Part shown: positions 12,512 through 23,918 of the stretch, in pieces
Numbering within the stretch: position 1 is the first letter of the stretch
Layout of the letters: every line of letters starts with the position of its first letter
Made by a program: the position numbers and the translations under genes
Origin: Pogonophryne albipinna
Lineage: Eukaryota > Chordata > Actinopteri > Perciformes > Artedidraconidae
Reading direction: 5' to 3'
Length of the DNA stretch: 64,000 nucleotides
NCBI GenBank assembly: GCA_028583405.1
Contig: CM053257.1
Span: 31,169,293-31,233,292 of the forward strand
Notes under the pieces: model-generated
Seen by the model: only the letters and a program-made list of their open reading frames with translations
What the model was told of the DNA's origin: nothing
The model's database searches: none

Positions 12512-14344
12512 GTCCATGAAATCAGTTTCACATAGTGTCAGTAAAACGTCTAGCACTGTTACAAATGACATACATGTATTGGATAATAGAAAAGTCTCTG
12601 TTTAAGCTTTCAGACCTATTATATTATGTGTAAATACAAATTGTAATTTATTTCATTTTATCGCAACCTTTAAATGTTGCGATTGAAATATATTCAATAT
12701 TCTGTGTTTTAGACATATTGGATCACATAACTCATTCAGATTTGAAAGGGTTTGGGTTTCAAGCAGCAGCTCAGAAATAACCATTCTTTCTTCTCTGCAT
12801 ACTGCTGACAGCGGGGATTACACATGACCATCAACGGTAATGTATGTTCAAAGAGAGAGAAAAAGGGTTCAGCAAAGATACGTACAAGCTACGTCAATGC
12901 TCTATAGAAAGCTGATGTTGTTTCTTCTTGAAATACGCTTTACATGTTTTGCCAGACAGCCTTGACGTCTTCAACATTATTAGAAACAGCAGAGGCATCC
13001 TTATTCTTGGAAATGGATCAAGATTGATTGATTTGTCCACTATAAGACTATATCCTTCCAAATGTAATAGTTTTGACTTGAAAACATGTTTTGGAGGAGG
13101 TGTACAAGCATATGTTCATGATCAGATCTGGAGGGTACATTCATCTTTTTTTCGTAGTAACTTATAAGCTTCTGAGAAAAAAGGATCTAGAAGCAATTTC
13201 AAAATATCGTGAAAACAAGATCATGAGAGTTTGAATCCTGGTGACACAGATGCATGATTTGTGTGTGAATGTAAAGAAAGACATGAGGCAGCAGAACACA
13301 CCTGGATCTGACCAATGTGGTACGAAAAGAAATCATTACTATCGTAAGTGCAGCAACTTTCTTTGTCATCATTAATGGATTACACAATTACATGAAAAGA
13401 CGTTGGAGCAGCGGGAACATATTGATTCCAGATGAATGGAATTCACTTGTAACACTGAGAAAGGACACGAGATGGGAGACCACCGACTTGGAGCAAATGT
13501 GTTGCCTTGAGTAAAAACATCTGATGTTATTTTCTTAGAAAAAACAAAAGTTTGCTTTTTAAACCTTTATGGGCTATACTAAAGCAAGAGAGGAGATGTA
13601 GAGCTGTAAACTAACAGACACGTTGAGTGTCTTAGGTCACCACATGGTTGTTCTGGCAACAATTACTGAAACATCCGTCATAGGATGTCAGTGCGACTAA
13701 ACAGCCCAACAATGCTGGTGTCTTTCACTTCAAATTGTGACCTTTCTGTCCTTTTATCAGATATAAAGATATTAAAGTCTGATTGATTTACAACCAACAA
13801 AGAGGCTTTGACAGGAATGGATGTGGTGTCTTCCTGCAGAGAGGAGAGTGGCTTTAATTAAAACCAAGAGGCTTGAAAGCAGCCAGCATTATAAAGCTCT
13901 GCCTCGCCGAAGCCTGGCGCCTGCGAGCTCAGCACAGCCAGCAATTTGTGTTTCATCTGCACCATCAGAGCAAAATGAGAAACATCCAAACATGTCGTAT
14001 GAATAAAATATAAAAGCTAGCTTGCAACAAAAATGATTTACAACAGAGAGGTAATGATTCAATCAAGCAACACAGCAGATTTGATGGAGATGGAAATGTA
14101 CAAGGAATACGTTATTATTCTTTTATTGTCATTATCTCTGATCATACTACTACTACTACTTCTACTGATTTTTCAGAGATGCAAGTCTACAACTTTCCCC
14201 TAAACATTCCATTTAGATTTACCACTACTGCCATTTCTTGGCCTACTGTTTATCATATATTTGTCTTCTTCAGGAGACTCATATGTTTGTAAAGTGCTTC
14301 CTATTATTAAAGCAGATGCTGTTCAATCTCCAAAACAAGCACAA
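12512..14344. other. No recognised gene or element
   Basis: No supported features. A short (CTA)n-like patch is at about 14146-14166. Frames near 12.9-13.5 kb and 13.8-14.0 kb are unsupported. Confidence 0.45.
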
Positions 14345-14346
14345 TA

Positions 14347-14781
14347 GGCGCTTTTACACCGGAGTACTTTTCCCACTTTAGTTCCGATATAGTTCCGAAA
14401 TGTGTGTTCACACCAAAAAAATCCGGAACTAGAACTTAGTTCATGAGAACCTTTTCAGCCCCTTTTCAGTCCCTGCTAGAGAGCAGGTACTTTCATGGGA
14501 GAAAAAGGTTCCCATTTCTGATTGGCTGGGCGGATTGCAAACCACGCCCCTTAAAACTCCCAAAACGTTTTGTGAAGCCGCCATTTTATTATCCTCGCAT
14601 TAGCATTATTAGCATTAGCCCAGCGCACAAGTCCCAGCAGCTTCTACTGAAGCCAGTCCCCAACTCCGGGGACTTCCGGCCGGGGACTTTGGGTGGCAGT
14701 ATATGCCGTGAAGTTGTTTGCGGCCTGCCAGTAAACCCAAAGCAGAAGAAGAAGAAGAAGAAGAAGAAGAAGAAGAAGAAG

Positions 14782-14812
<31 letters not shown>

Positions 14813-14947
14813 GACGTCAGCGGCTTCATTTGACTAATCCTCCCTCAGGGAACTTATTCCGGTGTGAACACGATCTGCTCTTTAGTTCATGAGAACTAAA
14901 GAGTTCATCAGAACTAAGTATGGCAAAGTACTTGGTGTGAAAGCGCC
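14347..14947. mobile_element. Harbinger-like MITE with TA flanks, copy 1
   Basis: Terminal inverted repeats start GGCGCTTTTACACC and end GGTGTGAAAGCGCC, flanked by TA on both sides (14345-14346, 14948-14949). A second copy is at 57.0 kb. Internal inverted sequence includes AGTTCC/GGAACT-type motifs. The interior carries an expanded AAG tract. Copy 2 keeps a SANT-like coding remnant, which suggests the PIF/Harbinger superfamily, although a strict 3-bp TWA duplication is not seen. Confidence 0.75.
14744..14811 (+). repeat. (AAG)n microsatellite
   Basis: About 22 AAG units, 68 bp. Copy 2 of the same MITE has only about 4-5 units at the same position, so the expansion happened after the copies separated. 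The resulting poly-Lys (plus) and poly-Leu (minus) frames are artefacts. Confidence 0.9.
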
Positions 14948-14949
14948 TA

Positions 14950-15044
14950 ATGGTGACATTTGAACATTAAAGCATGGAGACATGTCACAGAGGCACAAAA
15001 TAAAAAAATGAACCTAAAAATATTGCATAATAGGGCCCCTTTAA
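14950..15044 (-). mobile_element. AGAGGCCC MITE copy e (fragment)
   Basis: The terminal fragment with AAGCATGGAGACATGTCACAG and GCATAATAGGGCCCCTTTAA, with TTAA at 15041-15044. It begins immediately after the Harbinger-like MITE, so that element may have inserted next to or within it. Confidence 0.55.
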
Positions 15045-15380
15045 GTATAACATGTAAGTACTTCCTGCACCACTGATGACAACATGTGGTGAGTTACAGC
15101 ATACTGAAGCTTAGGCTTGAGTACAATACAAAAGGAAAGAGCACAATCATGTCTGTTCTCAAGAGAACGTTTTTGTTTGATAGATTGTGTAACCAACAGG
15201 TCGTTTGAGGACTCTGAACTGAAACAAATTAGTGCAGATGCTCCATGAAACCCAATGTTCAGTTGTTTTTGTTAACCATGCACGAAGATACAGATTTTTC
15301 AAAAAAAGCATCAAAAAATGATTCTCTCTATAAGCAGTCTACATTGAGGAACTCAGAGTACAATAACTTGTTCATGTTAA
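15045..15380. other. No recognised gene or element
   Basis: Spacer between a MITE fragment and the large inverted-repeat element. Nothing supported. Confidence 0.4.
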
Positions 15381-15387
15381 TGCATAA

Positions 15388-15895
15388 CAACCCAGTCTCA
15401 TGGCATTTCGTGTTCAGCAACACGATTTTTAATCTATTGATTCGTGTTCACCAACACGATTTGTCCCTTTTTTTCGTGTTGCACAGCACGATTTTAAAAG
15501 CAATGTATTTCTACTGCCTGCAGCACGTCTTTTTCTCCGCTCGGGTCGAGGAAGACCGGAAGCTGTGTGGTTCATAAAAACATGTTCTTACTCAATATCA
15601 AGCCACAGTTATTGCTTTTATTTGAAATCGTATAATTTCGGACTTTTGTTGCCGTCTGTGAGGAAAATAAATGGGGCTCAGAGCCTCAGGATACTGAAAT
15701 CTGTATTTTTTAAATCTTTTTTTCCTTCTAATTTGTTATTCTTTTCAAAATAACACACTGTTATTTACTCACCAATAACACACAATTATCCTTGCTTTTA
15801 TTTATTGGTTTAATTCCATAATCTCTGGCTTTTTTGGCATCTGTCAGGAACTGAATTTCAAAATAAAAATAACCGGAAACAGACGTAGGCATTTC
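15388..15895 (+). repeat. LIR-A left arm with subterminal hairpins
   Basis: Inverted copy of 17863-18372. Near the end lie three spaced hairpin motifs of the form CGTGTT-n-CAACACG, each followed by ATTT, at about 15408-15505. A frame of 62 codons (15565-15753) is also open in the other arm and in LIR-B, probably only because the copies are young. Confidence 0.8.
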
Positions 15896-17329
15896 GAGCG
15901 ATTACCCAAGATCCTCAGCTATGGTTTTAAGCTCGCTGATTGGATGGTTTAGCCGCAATGCATGCTGGGATTTGGTGTTTATATGATATGAAATCCGGAA
16001 AACATTTTAAAAGAATAAAATAATACTTAATTCCGAGTGCTCTTGCTTTTCTCTTTGAAAGTCATCACATAACGGCATTGTAATACACGGTTCGGCTGCA
16101 TTACATATTACAGATCTGCCGTAGTTCTTTATTTATAGAGCCCTGATGAGAAGACCTTTGGAAAAACTGAGGAAATGCCGCCGAAACTGAATACTTGACG
16201 TGGATCATAAATATATTCAACAATTAAACAACATCTTCAATTTCTCTTCACACAATACGTCTCCTTGCAGTATCAACACTAATTCGGCTGACTTTTACAT
16301 TTGATCTAATTCACAGATAGGTTATATTTACACCATAACGGTGCACAGCTGATATAAAAGGACTTGTAGTTTTTAAAGATATTACTGATCTTCTTTGAAT
16401 GTAAGAATGTAAATACTGAGTCTGAAATAGTATAGCAATATGCTGTAAAATTATGTGAAAGCATGAATAAAACTACACATCTTCAGATGTTGTACGAAAA
16501 CATAAGTGTCCTACACTAACAATACAAAGTTATTATGGCTGTGTGTGTACCTTGTGTGCACCTCCTAGTGGTTAAAGCACGTTATTGAATTATTGTGTTA
16601 TATTTGATTAAAAAAATATTAAGAGTACATACTTTCATAGGGGGAAAGTATAAATATAGAAATATAGAATATAAAAAATCAAGAAGATACTATAAGTGAT
16701 CTCTACAATAAAACAGTTTAGTGCAGGATGTACAAAGATATTAATAGGAGGAGGTGCAAAACAGAAAAACGAATTAACCTTTATTTAAACATTAAATAAC
16801 AGATTAAGGTCTTCTTTTAAATAAGAAAAAAGCTTTGGGGGTATCTATCTACAGATAAATATTAAGCCTGACAAAGTACTTAACGTCTAATATATTGCTT
16901 TCCTGCAATGTTAACTATGTTGAAGCACTTATTTTAACTGATATTATACATATGAATTATACTCTTATGTATGTAGATAGAATAAGAAATGTGCAGAATA
17001 TGACAGTTTAATGGTGGAGGTACACACATATTGATAGATGTCTTGTAATGCACTGTTGAGGAACCGGTGACCCAAGTGTTTCATTCATTGCATAACTACA
17101 CCGTAGTTGTGTATATGATATGTCAATAAACCTTTGAAAATCTTGAAAGGGATGTGCAAAATAGCCATAATATACAGTCTTCAATTAACTATTAGTAGAG
17201 AATAACGAGTAATGAATATACTTTATTACTCGTTTCCATTCATGTCAATTGCAGATATATGTTTAGTCTTCTCAAGCACCAACTATCAAATATCTCTCCT
17301 GATTGTTGGCACTTGACAATCACCTTACC

Positions 17330-17475
17330 TGAATTTTACTCAGGTGTAACTAAAGTCTGATTTAAGGGTTGTTTATATTTCACATCATTAATCAGAATCT
17401 GCAAAGTAACTAAAATAAATGCATTGGAGTAAAAATACCAGGTTAACCTCTGAATTGTAGTGGAGTAGAATTACA
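17330..17475. mobile_element. TACTT-type hAT MITE fragment in LIR-A interior
   Basis: Weak similarity to the family, for example CTGCAAAGTAACTAA followed by TGTAGTGGAGTAGAA. No ends are preserved. Confidence 0.35.
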
Positions 17476-17862
17476 AAGTAACAATGAGCTGTCATGTGGG
17501 TATATATTAATGCTGCGCATTATGGACACAAGCGATTTTCACCCATTTATTAATTATATGTTTTACATTTGATAACACCAACGTGTTTAATACTGGCAAC
17601 TTCTAATTGTGGGAAAAATGAAAATGTTCAGTAGAGACGTCCCATAGAACATTTTGCGAAACACAATAGCCAGCATGTGTAGTTCTGGGGGGGCGTTCGA
17701 TTCCAGTTTTGGATAGTCTGGCGTGGTTTCGTTCCATTTCACACAGCTGTTTGATGCTCTGCGTAACCTTACGGGGACTGTAGTCCTAAACGATAGCTGG
17801 GGATTATGGGTAGTGTAGTGTCTTCGGCCATCCTAAACTCAGAAATGTTGACAATCGCAATG

Positions 17863-18372
17863 ATGCTCGAAAGGTCCCTTATAGGCCTACGTCTGTTTCC
17901 GGTTATTTTTATTTTGAAATTCAGTTCCTGACGGACGCCAAAAAAGCCCGAGATGATGGAATTAAACCAATAAATAAAAGCAAGGATAATTGTGTGTTAT
18001 TGGTGAGTAAATAACAGTGTGTTATTTTGAAAAGAATAACGAATTAGAAGGAAAAAATATTTTAAAATACAGATTTCCGTATTCTGAGGCTCTGAGCCCC
18101 ATTTATTTTCCTCACAGACGGCAACAAAAGTCCGAAATTATACGATTTAAAATAAAAGCAATAATTGTGGCTTGATATTGAGTAAGAACATGTTTTTATG
18201 AACCACACAGCTTCCGGTCTCCCACGACCCGACCGGAGAAAAAGACGTGCTGCAGGCAGTAGAAATACATTGCTTTTAAAATCGGGGCAAATCGGGCAAA
18301 TCGTGTTGGTGAACACGAATCAATAGATTAAAAATCGTGTTGGTGAACACGAAATGCCGTGAGACTGGGTTG
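17863..18372 (-). repeat. LIR-A right arm
   Basis: Reverse complement of the left arm with few differences. The most internal match is the segment around GGCCTACGTCTGTTTCCGG. It contains the mirror set of subterminal CGTGTTGGTGAACACG hairpins at about 18300-18352. Confidence 0.8.
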
Positions 18373-18379
18373 TGCATAA

Positions 18380-18949
18380 TGCCACAGACACATGTGATCA
18401 CTTTAAGAATAGTTTTATTATGTTCCTTGACCCTCAAAACATGGATCTGAATATATATGTGGGACAATTTGCCAACTTTTTAACATAGCTAATCGTTTTC
18501 TACACAATTTTTACATTCTAGAAAAGCTGATTAGAAGTTTATTTCAGGGGGGTGCATGATACCCCCTTCTACCCACCCAACTAAACGTCATAATACATGC
18601 GAGGGGTTTCCCCAGCAAGCCTTTGGTGTAACATGTGCTGTGTGATTTATAAAGTATGTTCTGTGGGACTGACCCTTCGGCCTGAGCACCGCTTCCTGCT
18701 CCATAAAGGGCAATGCCACACATGTCCGAGTCAGTTTTACGGCCTGTGACAGGAAGCCCCTCAGGTGATGCTCTGCAGGTGACCTGATGGAGCCGCTGGA
18801 ATTTTACTGCAGCGATACCCCGACTCACTTCTCTGCTTTCACACTGCCGACTGTGTGTACTGTGAATCCTGTCATTCAGAAAGACATATTTGCAAAACAG
18901 TTTTTCAGACACCTGAGGAGGCGACTAAGAAAATGATACATTTTGCATC
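18380..18949. other. No recognised gene or element
   Basis: A GC-richer patch at 18620-18900 stands out from the AT-rich neighbourhood and holds a 122-codon minus frame (18544-18912) without a recognisable domain. It could be a conserved non-coding element or an old exon; I cannot tell. Confidence 0.35.
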
Positions 18950-19264
18950 AGAATCAGAAACAGGTTTATTACCAGGTAGGTTTACACTCACGAGGAAATT
19001 GACTTGGTGTCATGGTGCATAAAAACAAGAATTAAAAACACAGATAGAGAACTAGAAAAATATTAAAAATATTAAAAAATATAGTAAAATATAACAGTAT
19101 TTACATTGCAATAGAATGGAATAGAAGGAATGAAATATGGAGTAAAAAATCAGCAGTAATACAAAATATCGTTGTGCATTGTGTGCATTAATGTAATGCA
19201 TAGAGTCTGAATATTTACCAAAACAGCTTTTTCGCTTTATTCCCAAGGTTGGTAAGGTCACTTT
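18950..19264 (-). mobile_element. Retroelement 3' tail fragment
   Basis: Begins ATCAGAATCAGAAACAGGTTTATT, i.e. a reversed LINE-type tail, and continues into AT-rich sequence. Similar starts occur at 35.7 and 44.2 kb. The clade is not determined. Confidence 0.4.
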
Positions 19265-19559
19265 AAAAAGTATTTCAATTATTACCTGTCAAATACAACA
19301 TACTATAATATAAAAAAGAATCAATAACTTAATCGGAGTATCAACATATAAAAGTAATGTAACCCAATTCATTTCTGTTACTTTTGGATTACCTCAACTT
19401 AATGTAATGCAAATAAATACAAATGGCATATCAATAAGATGTGTTTTACTCAAGTGTATTGTGCAAGACAACAGAAAAGCTGCCTTTCATGAACCATATT
19501 CAGGCAGTAGCCTTTACACCAATGACACACTCAATGAAACACGTGAGCACATACTACGG
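19265..19559. other. No recognised gene or element
   Basis: AT-rich spacer, nothing supported. Confidence 0.4.
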
Positions 19560-19760
19560 TTTAAAGGGAACCTATCATGCAAAATGCACCTTTGTACGTC
19601 TTTTATACATGAATATGTGTCCCCGGTGTGTCAGGGAACTCACCAAGTGTCAGAAAACACAACCCTCTCTCTTTTCCTCCATACCCAAAATCTCTAAAAA
19701 CGGGGCTGCAACGGAGCTGATACAGACTGATCCAGATTTGAAAATAGTCTGACGTCAGTG
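19560..19760 (+). mobile_element. TTAA MITE, GGGAACCTATCATGC family (truncated)
   Basis: TTTAAAGGGAACCTATCATG starts the element, and its first 80 bp resemble the start of the element at 62.0 kb (GCAAAATCCACTTTTTC versus GCAAAATGCACCTTTGT). The right end is missing and LINE sequence begins about 19790. Confidence 0.55.
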
Positions 19761-19795
19761 GCACCACTGGAATCAATTCTGTAGACCTGGGTTCC

Positions 19796-20889
19796 TTGGC
19801 TCAGCACACCAAGCCCACCATTACGAACCTTGGCATTAAAATGGACCGTGAACTAAAACTTGAGAGTCAGATTATTTATTATTATAAATTGGTGGTAAAA
19901 ACGAGCTTTTATCACCTTAGGCAGCTAGCCAAAATAAAACCTTTTCTCTCCAGACAGCAGTTTGAGACAGTAATCCACGCCTTTGTCACCACTCGGCTGG
20001 ATTACTGTAACTCTCTCTACATGGGGGTCAGTGGGTCATCCCTCGCTCGTCTGCAGCTGGTGCAAAATGCCGCAGCAAGGCTTTTAACTGGCACACGGAA
20101 ATAGGACCACATTTCCCCCATTTTGGCTTCGCTCCACTAGCTGCCAATACATTTTAGGATTCATATCAAAATCATTTTATTTACTTTTAAATCGCTAAAT
20201 ATCATGACCCCACCATATCTTTCTGAGCTGCTACATCCTTATAAGCCCACCCGCCCTCTCAGGTCAGCGGATCAACTGCTCCTGAAGATGTCCAGAACCA
20301 GGTCAAAACTCAGAGGGGGCCGTTGCTTCTCTGTAGTGGCTTGCACACTGTGGAACGATCTGCCCATGCACATCAGGCAGGCTCCCACACTGTGGAACGA
20401 TCTGCCAATGCACATCAGACAGACTCCCACACTGTGGAACGATCTGCCCATGCACACCAGACAGGCTCCCACACTGTGGAACGATCTGCCAATGCACATC
20501 AGACAGACTCCCACACTGTGGAACGATCTGCCCATGCACATCAGACAGGCCTCCACACTGTGGAACGATCTGCCAATGCATATCAGACAGGCCACCACAC
20601 TGTGGAACGATCTGCCCCTGCATATCAGACAGGCTCCCACACTGTGGAACGATCTGCCCCTGCATATCAGACAGGCTCCCACACTGTGGAACGATCTGCC
20701 CCTGCACATCAGACAGGCTCCCACACTGTGGAATGATCTTTCCCTGCATATCAGACAGGCTCCCACACTGTGGAACGATCTGCCCCTGCATATCAGACAG
20801 GCCACCACACTGTGGAACGATCTGCCCATGCACATCAGACAGGCCACCACACTGTGGAACGATCTGCCCATGCACATCAGACAGGCCGC
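19796..20889 (+). pseudogene. LINE reverse transcriptase C-terminal remnant
   Basis: Encodes the last part of the LINE polyprotein. In an intact element this supplies the region after the RT palm domain used in target-primed reverse transcription. The piece has an in-frame stop, a frameshift between about 20105 and 20200, then 260 open codons of which 13 units are a tandem amplification of TLWNDLPMHIRQAP-type 14-mers. The catalytic YADD region and endonuclease are absent, so it is dead. Confidence 0.75.
20347..20889 (+). repeat. 42-bp tandem repeat, 13 copies, inside LINE ORF
   Basis: Each unit encodes 14 residues, xxTLWNDLP(M/L)HIRQ, a motif present once in related LINEs. The 42-bp length keeps the frame. 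Variants alternate (ATGCACATC versus CTGCATATC), so amplification took place in several rounds. Frames on the other strand and other phases are also open, as expected for such an array. Confidence 0.9.
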
Positions 20890-21376
20890 CATACTTGCCA
20901 ACCTTGAGACCTCAGAAATCGGGAGCATTTCAAAACCACCGCCGGGGGGGGGGGGTGTTAGTGGATCGCCGGAGCTGTTAGATTAACATTAACATGCTTA
21001 TTGTAGTTGTAAGTACACTGTCTTGCGGCCTGTCGCACCATCCTTGATGGAGCATATGTGTGGGCTGGACCTGTATTTTTCAGGAAAGGAGTGAGCAGAG
21101 GTTCGAGTTGTCGATTCTTGTTCTGTTTTCTTTTCTGTGACTATCTGCCTCACCCTCTTTAGACTTTCAGTTGCGCGCGCTGCTAAAGAGACGCGCTACA
21201 ATGGAAACCAAACAATGGTGTAGCTGTATTAAAGTCCGAGTGGAAACAGTCGTGAGTAAATCTGATTTTGTCAGAAATCGGGAGAAATGCGGGAGAAATA
21301 TGACCCCGGGAGGAAACCGGGAGAGGGCTATGAAATCGGGAGTCTCCCGCGAAAATCGGGAGGGTTGGCAAGTATG
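20890..21376. mobile_element. CATACTTGCCAACC MITE inserted in LINE
   Basis: The ends CATACTTGCCAACC and GGTTGGCAAGTATG are perfect inverted repeats. The flanking LINE sequence GCCGCC/ACCGCC is repeated on both sides, so a short target duplication of about 5 bp is likely. The interior is rich in CGGGAG/CTCCCG motifs, a familiar non-autonomous repeat of teleosts. Overlapping open frames are not meaningful. Confidence 0.75.
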
Positions 21377-21635
21377 ACCGCCACACTGCCTGTTTTTAAA
21401 TCGCTTCTTAAAACCCACCTCTTCTCCTTAGCGTAATTAACATCTTTTAGAGCGTTGCTTTTATTGCTTTTAAATTGTCTATTGTTTTTACTTGTACTTG
21501 TTTTATGGTGTGTGAGCTGTGCTGTGTTACTTTTGTGTATGTTATTTTTTGTTTATTTGACTGTACAGCACTTTGGTCTGGAGGTTTAAAGTGCTCTATA
21601 AATAAAGCTGTATTGTATTGTATTACAATGTGGAT

Positions 21636-22156
21636 CTTATTTGGTTGTTTTGGAACATTGGATAACTTGAAACATTAATAATAATAGTCTTTCTCAGATT
21701 TGGGAAGATTGTGAATTGGCTACAATGAAGTCCAACAGGGAAAGAACTCAGTGGATCTTATCTTATGAGTTATTTAAACAACTTTTTGGGAGGTCAAAGC
21801 GCAAGGGGAGTGTTGAAAAGTAAAATACTGCAAAATATGTGTGCACATACAGGCAGTTTATGTGGCGTCCTCTTGAAAATGACTTTAGGGGTTTGTTTGA
21901 AAGCTGTATGATGTCAGACTGCTAATCTGCCACATTCTAAAATCTCTGTTCCTATCATATTTGTCCAAACAAAACAAGTCTTAACAAGATATTATCTTTT
22001 AAAAAGGAGATAATACCAGTGTAACAGTGTCTAATTATAGGTATTCTCTTTCCTCTAAATGTTATTTAGGCTTTTCTCTAAGAGTCTGTTTGAACATGTG
22101 TCTTTTAGAGACTTTTAGGAGCCCATTTAATTAAGGAGTGTCTGATGGCTCATCTA
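21636..22156. other. No recognised gene or element
   Basis: AT-rich sequence with no supported feature. Confidence 0.45.
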
Positions 22157-23541
22157 CAAAGATGGCAAAAGTACACACATCCTTTACTCAAGTATAGTAC
22201 AGATACTCGTGTTTAAAAATACTCTGGTGAAAGTAGAAGTACTGACTAAACTTCTTTACTCAAGTGAAAGTAAAGAGGGTTTTGAAATGTACTTCAGTAA
22301 AAAGTACCCATAACTAGCAGCTGCTTTAAAGAGTACCTGACCTCCCTTTATATTAATAGAACAATAATGTCATTGTTAGCTAATGAATGTTTCCATGCTG
22401 AACAACGGCAACATGACAACGTTTTCATTGGTCCCTCTTCTTTAGAGAAGACCAGGAAATGATGGATACACGGATCGTGTTCAAATCAATAGGCACGCAA
22501 TGACTCTAAATCATAATGATCACGCCACCAAACACACATTCAGACTAAAGGAACCAGCTGTTTGGGAAATGTAAGAAGTAGAAAGTACAGGTATTTGGGT
22601 TCAACATGTAAGAAGTAGAAAGTACAGGTATTTGTGTTCAACATGTAGGAAGTAGAAAGTACAGGTATTTGGGTTCAACATGTAAGAAGTAGAAAGTACA
22701 GGTATTTGTGTTCAACATGTAAGAAGTAGAAAGTACAGGTATTTGAGTTCAACATGTAAGAAGTAGAAAGTACAGGTATTTGTGTTCAACATGTAAGAAG
22801 TAGAAAGTACAGGTATTTGTGTTCAACATGTAAGAAGTAGAAAGTACAGGTATTTGGGTTCAACATGTAAGAAGTAGAAAGTACAGGTATTTGTGTTCAA
22901 CATGTAAGAAGTAGAAAGTACAGGTATTTGTGTTCAACATGTAAGAAGTAGAAAGTACAGGTATTTGTGTTCAACATGTAAGAAGTAGAAAGTACAGGTA
23001 TTTGTGTTCAACATGTAAGAAGTAGAAAGTACAGGTATTTGTGTTCAACATGTAAGAAGTAGAAAGTACAGGTATTTGTGTTCAACATGTAAGAAGTAGA
23101 AAGTACAGGTATTTGTAGTTCAACATGTAAGAAGTAGAAAGTACAGGTATTTGTGTTCAACATGTAAGAAGTAGAAAGTACAGGTGTTTGTGTTCAACAT
23201 GTAAGAAGTAGAAAGTACAGGTGTTTGTGTTCAACATGTGAGAAGTAGAAAGTACAGGTATTTGTGTTCAACATGTAAGAAGTAGAAAGTACAGGTGTTT
23301 GTGTTCAACATGTAAGAAGTAGAAAGTACAGGTATTTGTGTTCAACATGTAAGAAGTAGAAAGTACAGGTATTTGTGTTCAACATGTAAGAAGTAGAAAG
23401 TACAGGTATTTGTGTTCAACATGTAAGAAGTCAAAGTAAAAAGTCGTCAGAAAAATAAGTAGTGGAGTAAAGTACTGATACCAGAAAAATGTACTTAAGT
23501 ACAGTAACAAAGTATTTGTACTCCACTACTTCCCACATCTG
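22157..23541. mobile_element. hAT-type MITE swollen by a minisatellite
   Basis: The ends CAAAGATGGCAAAAGTAC and TACTTCCCACATCTG are imperfect inverted repeats of a known type of fish hAT MITE (CAG..TGGGAAAAGTAC). Internal TACTCAAGTA and ACTTAAGTAC stretches agree. Flanking octamers share only four bases, so the target duplication is decayed. More than 60 percent of the length is a 37-bp tandem array. Confidence 0.65.
22572..23437 (+). repeat. 37-bp minisatellite, about 23 copies
   Basis: The unit begins TAAGAAGTAGAAAGTACAGG and ends GTTCAACATG. It is very homogeneous: variants are TATTTGGG/TATTTGTG, a few GTGTTTG units near 23185-23300, one GTGAG, and one unit with an extra A near 23113. The units derive from internal MITE sequence. 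37 is not a multiple of three, so no frame is maintained. Confidence 0.9.
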
Positions 23542-23918
23542 AACGTCTAACATGTTTTGCTGCAGGACATAATTGACGCGTGCAATAAGTCGGGGCATCC
23601 TAATGACTTGAGTGCAAACATGCTCAGGGCACCACATTATTGATCACATAGATCAGAATCACCTTTATACAAGAGTCAAGCTCAAAAAGACAGTGTCAAA
23701 TCTTTCAGTTCGATCTCTATAGGGCCTGACAGACGAGTGGATGTGACGAAGAGGAAGCTGCACAAATGTGTTTCGGTGATGCTTTTATAGAATAATTAAA
23801 TGTTTCTTGACGACGAGAAAGAGCTCAAGGCTGAGGACTATGTTGTATCTGAGGCAAACTTTTCCCAGTGACAGTTTCTCTTTTACCGCAAACAGGTGTT
23901 GGAAAAATGGAGTCATAC
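23542..23918. other. No recognised gene or element
   Basis: A possible LINE tail at about 23650-23680 (GATCAGAATCACCTTTATAC). Otherwise nothing supported. Confidence 0.4.

Larger units (their letters stand above)
15388..18372. mobile_element. LIR-A: 2,985-bp long-inverted-repeat element
   Basis: The ends are CAACCCAGTCTCATGGCA and its mirror TGCCGTGAGACTGGGTTG. A 7-bp direct repeat TGCATAA flanks it (15381-15387 and 18373-18379). The arms of about 505 bp (15388-15895 and 17863-18372) are near-complementary. The middle (15896-17862) is AT-rich and has no transposase. Segments 15896-16680 recur in LIR-B and segments 16070-17250 recur, partly inverted, in LIR-C. Superfamily is unresolved: 7-8-bp duplications with long arms would fit hAT, Mutator-like or foldback elements. 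Confidence 0.85.
19790..21635 (+). mobile_element. L2-like LINE, 5' truncated, interrupted
   Basis: The coding remnant covers the C-terminal end of a LINE reverse transcriptase ORF. Recognisable are FVTTRLDYCNSLY (about 19982-20020), LQLVQNAAARLLTGT and a terminal segment with TLWNDLP. The same order occurs in the L2 copy at 31-33 kb. A stop (TAG, 20103-20105) and at least one frameshift follow AARLLTGT. A MITE interrupts it at 20890-21376. The 3' UTR resumes at 21377 (TTTAAATCGCTTCTTAAAAC), has AGCACTTTGG, and ends in a TGTATTGTATTG tail near 21632. Confidence 0.8.

Noticed and set aside
14443..14829. 123-codon frame ending in poly-Lys and the opposite poly-Leu frame
   Set aside because: Product of the AAG expansion inside a MITE.
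21167..21418. Three overlapping 67-83 codon frames
   Set aside because: They lie in the CGGGAG-rich MITE and have no domain.
22572..23437. CRISPR array
   Set aside because: Head-to-tail units without unique spacers in a vertebrate genome; it is a minisatellite.
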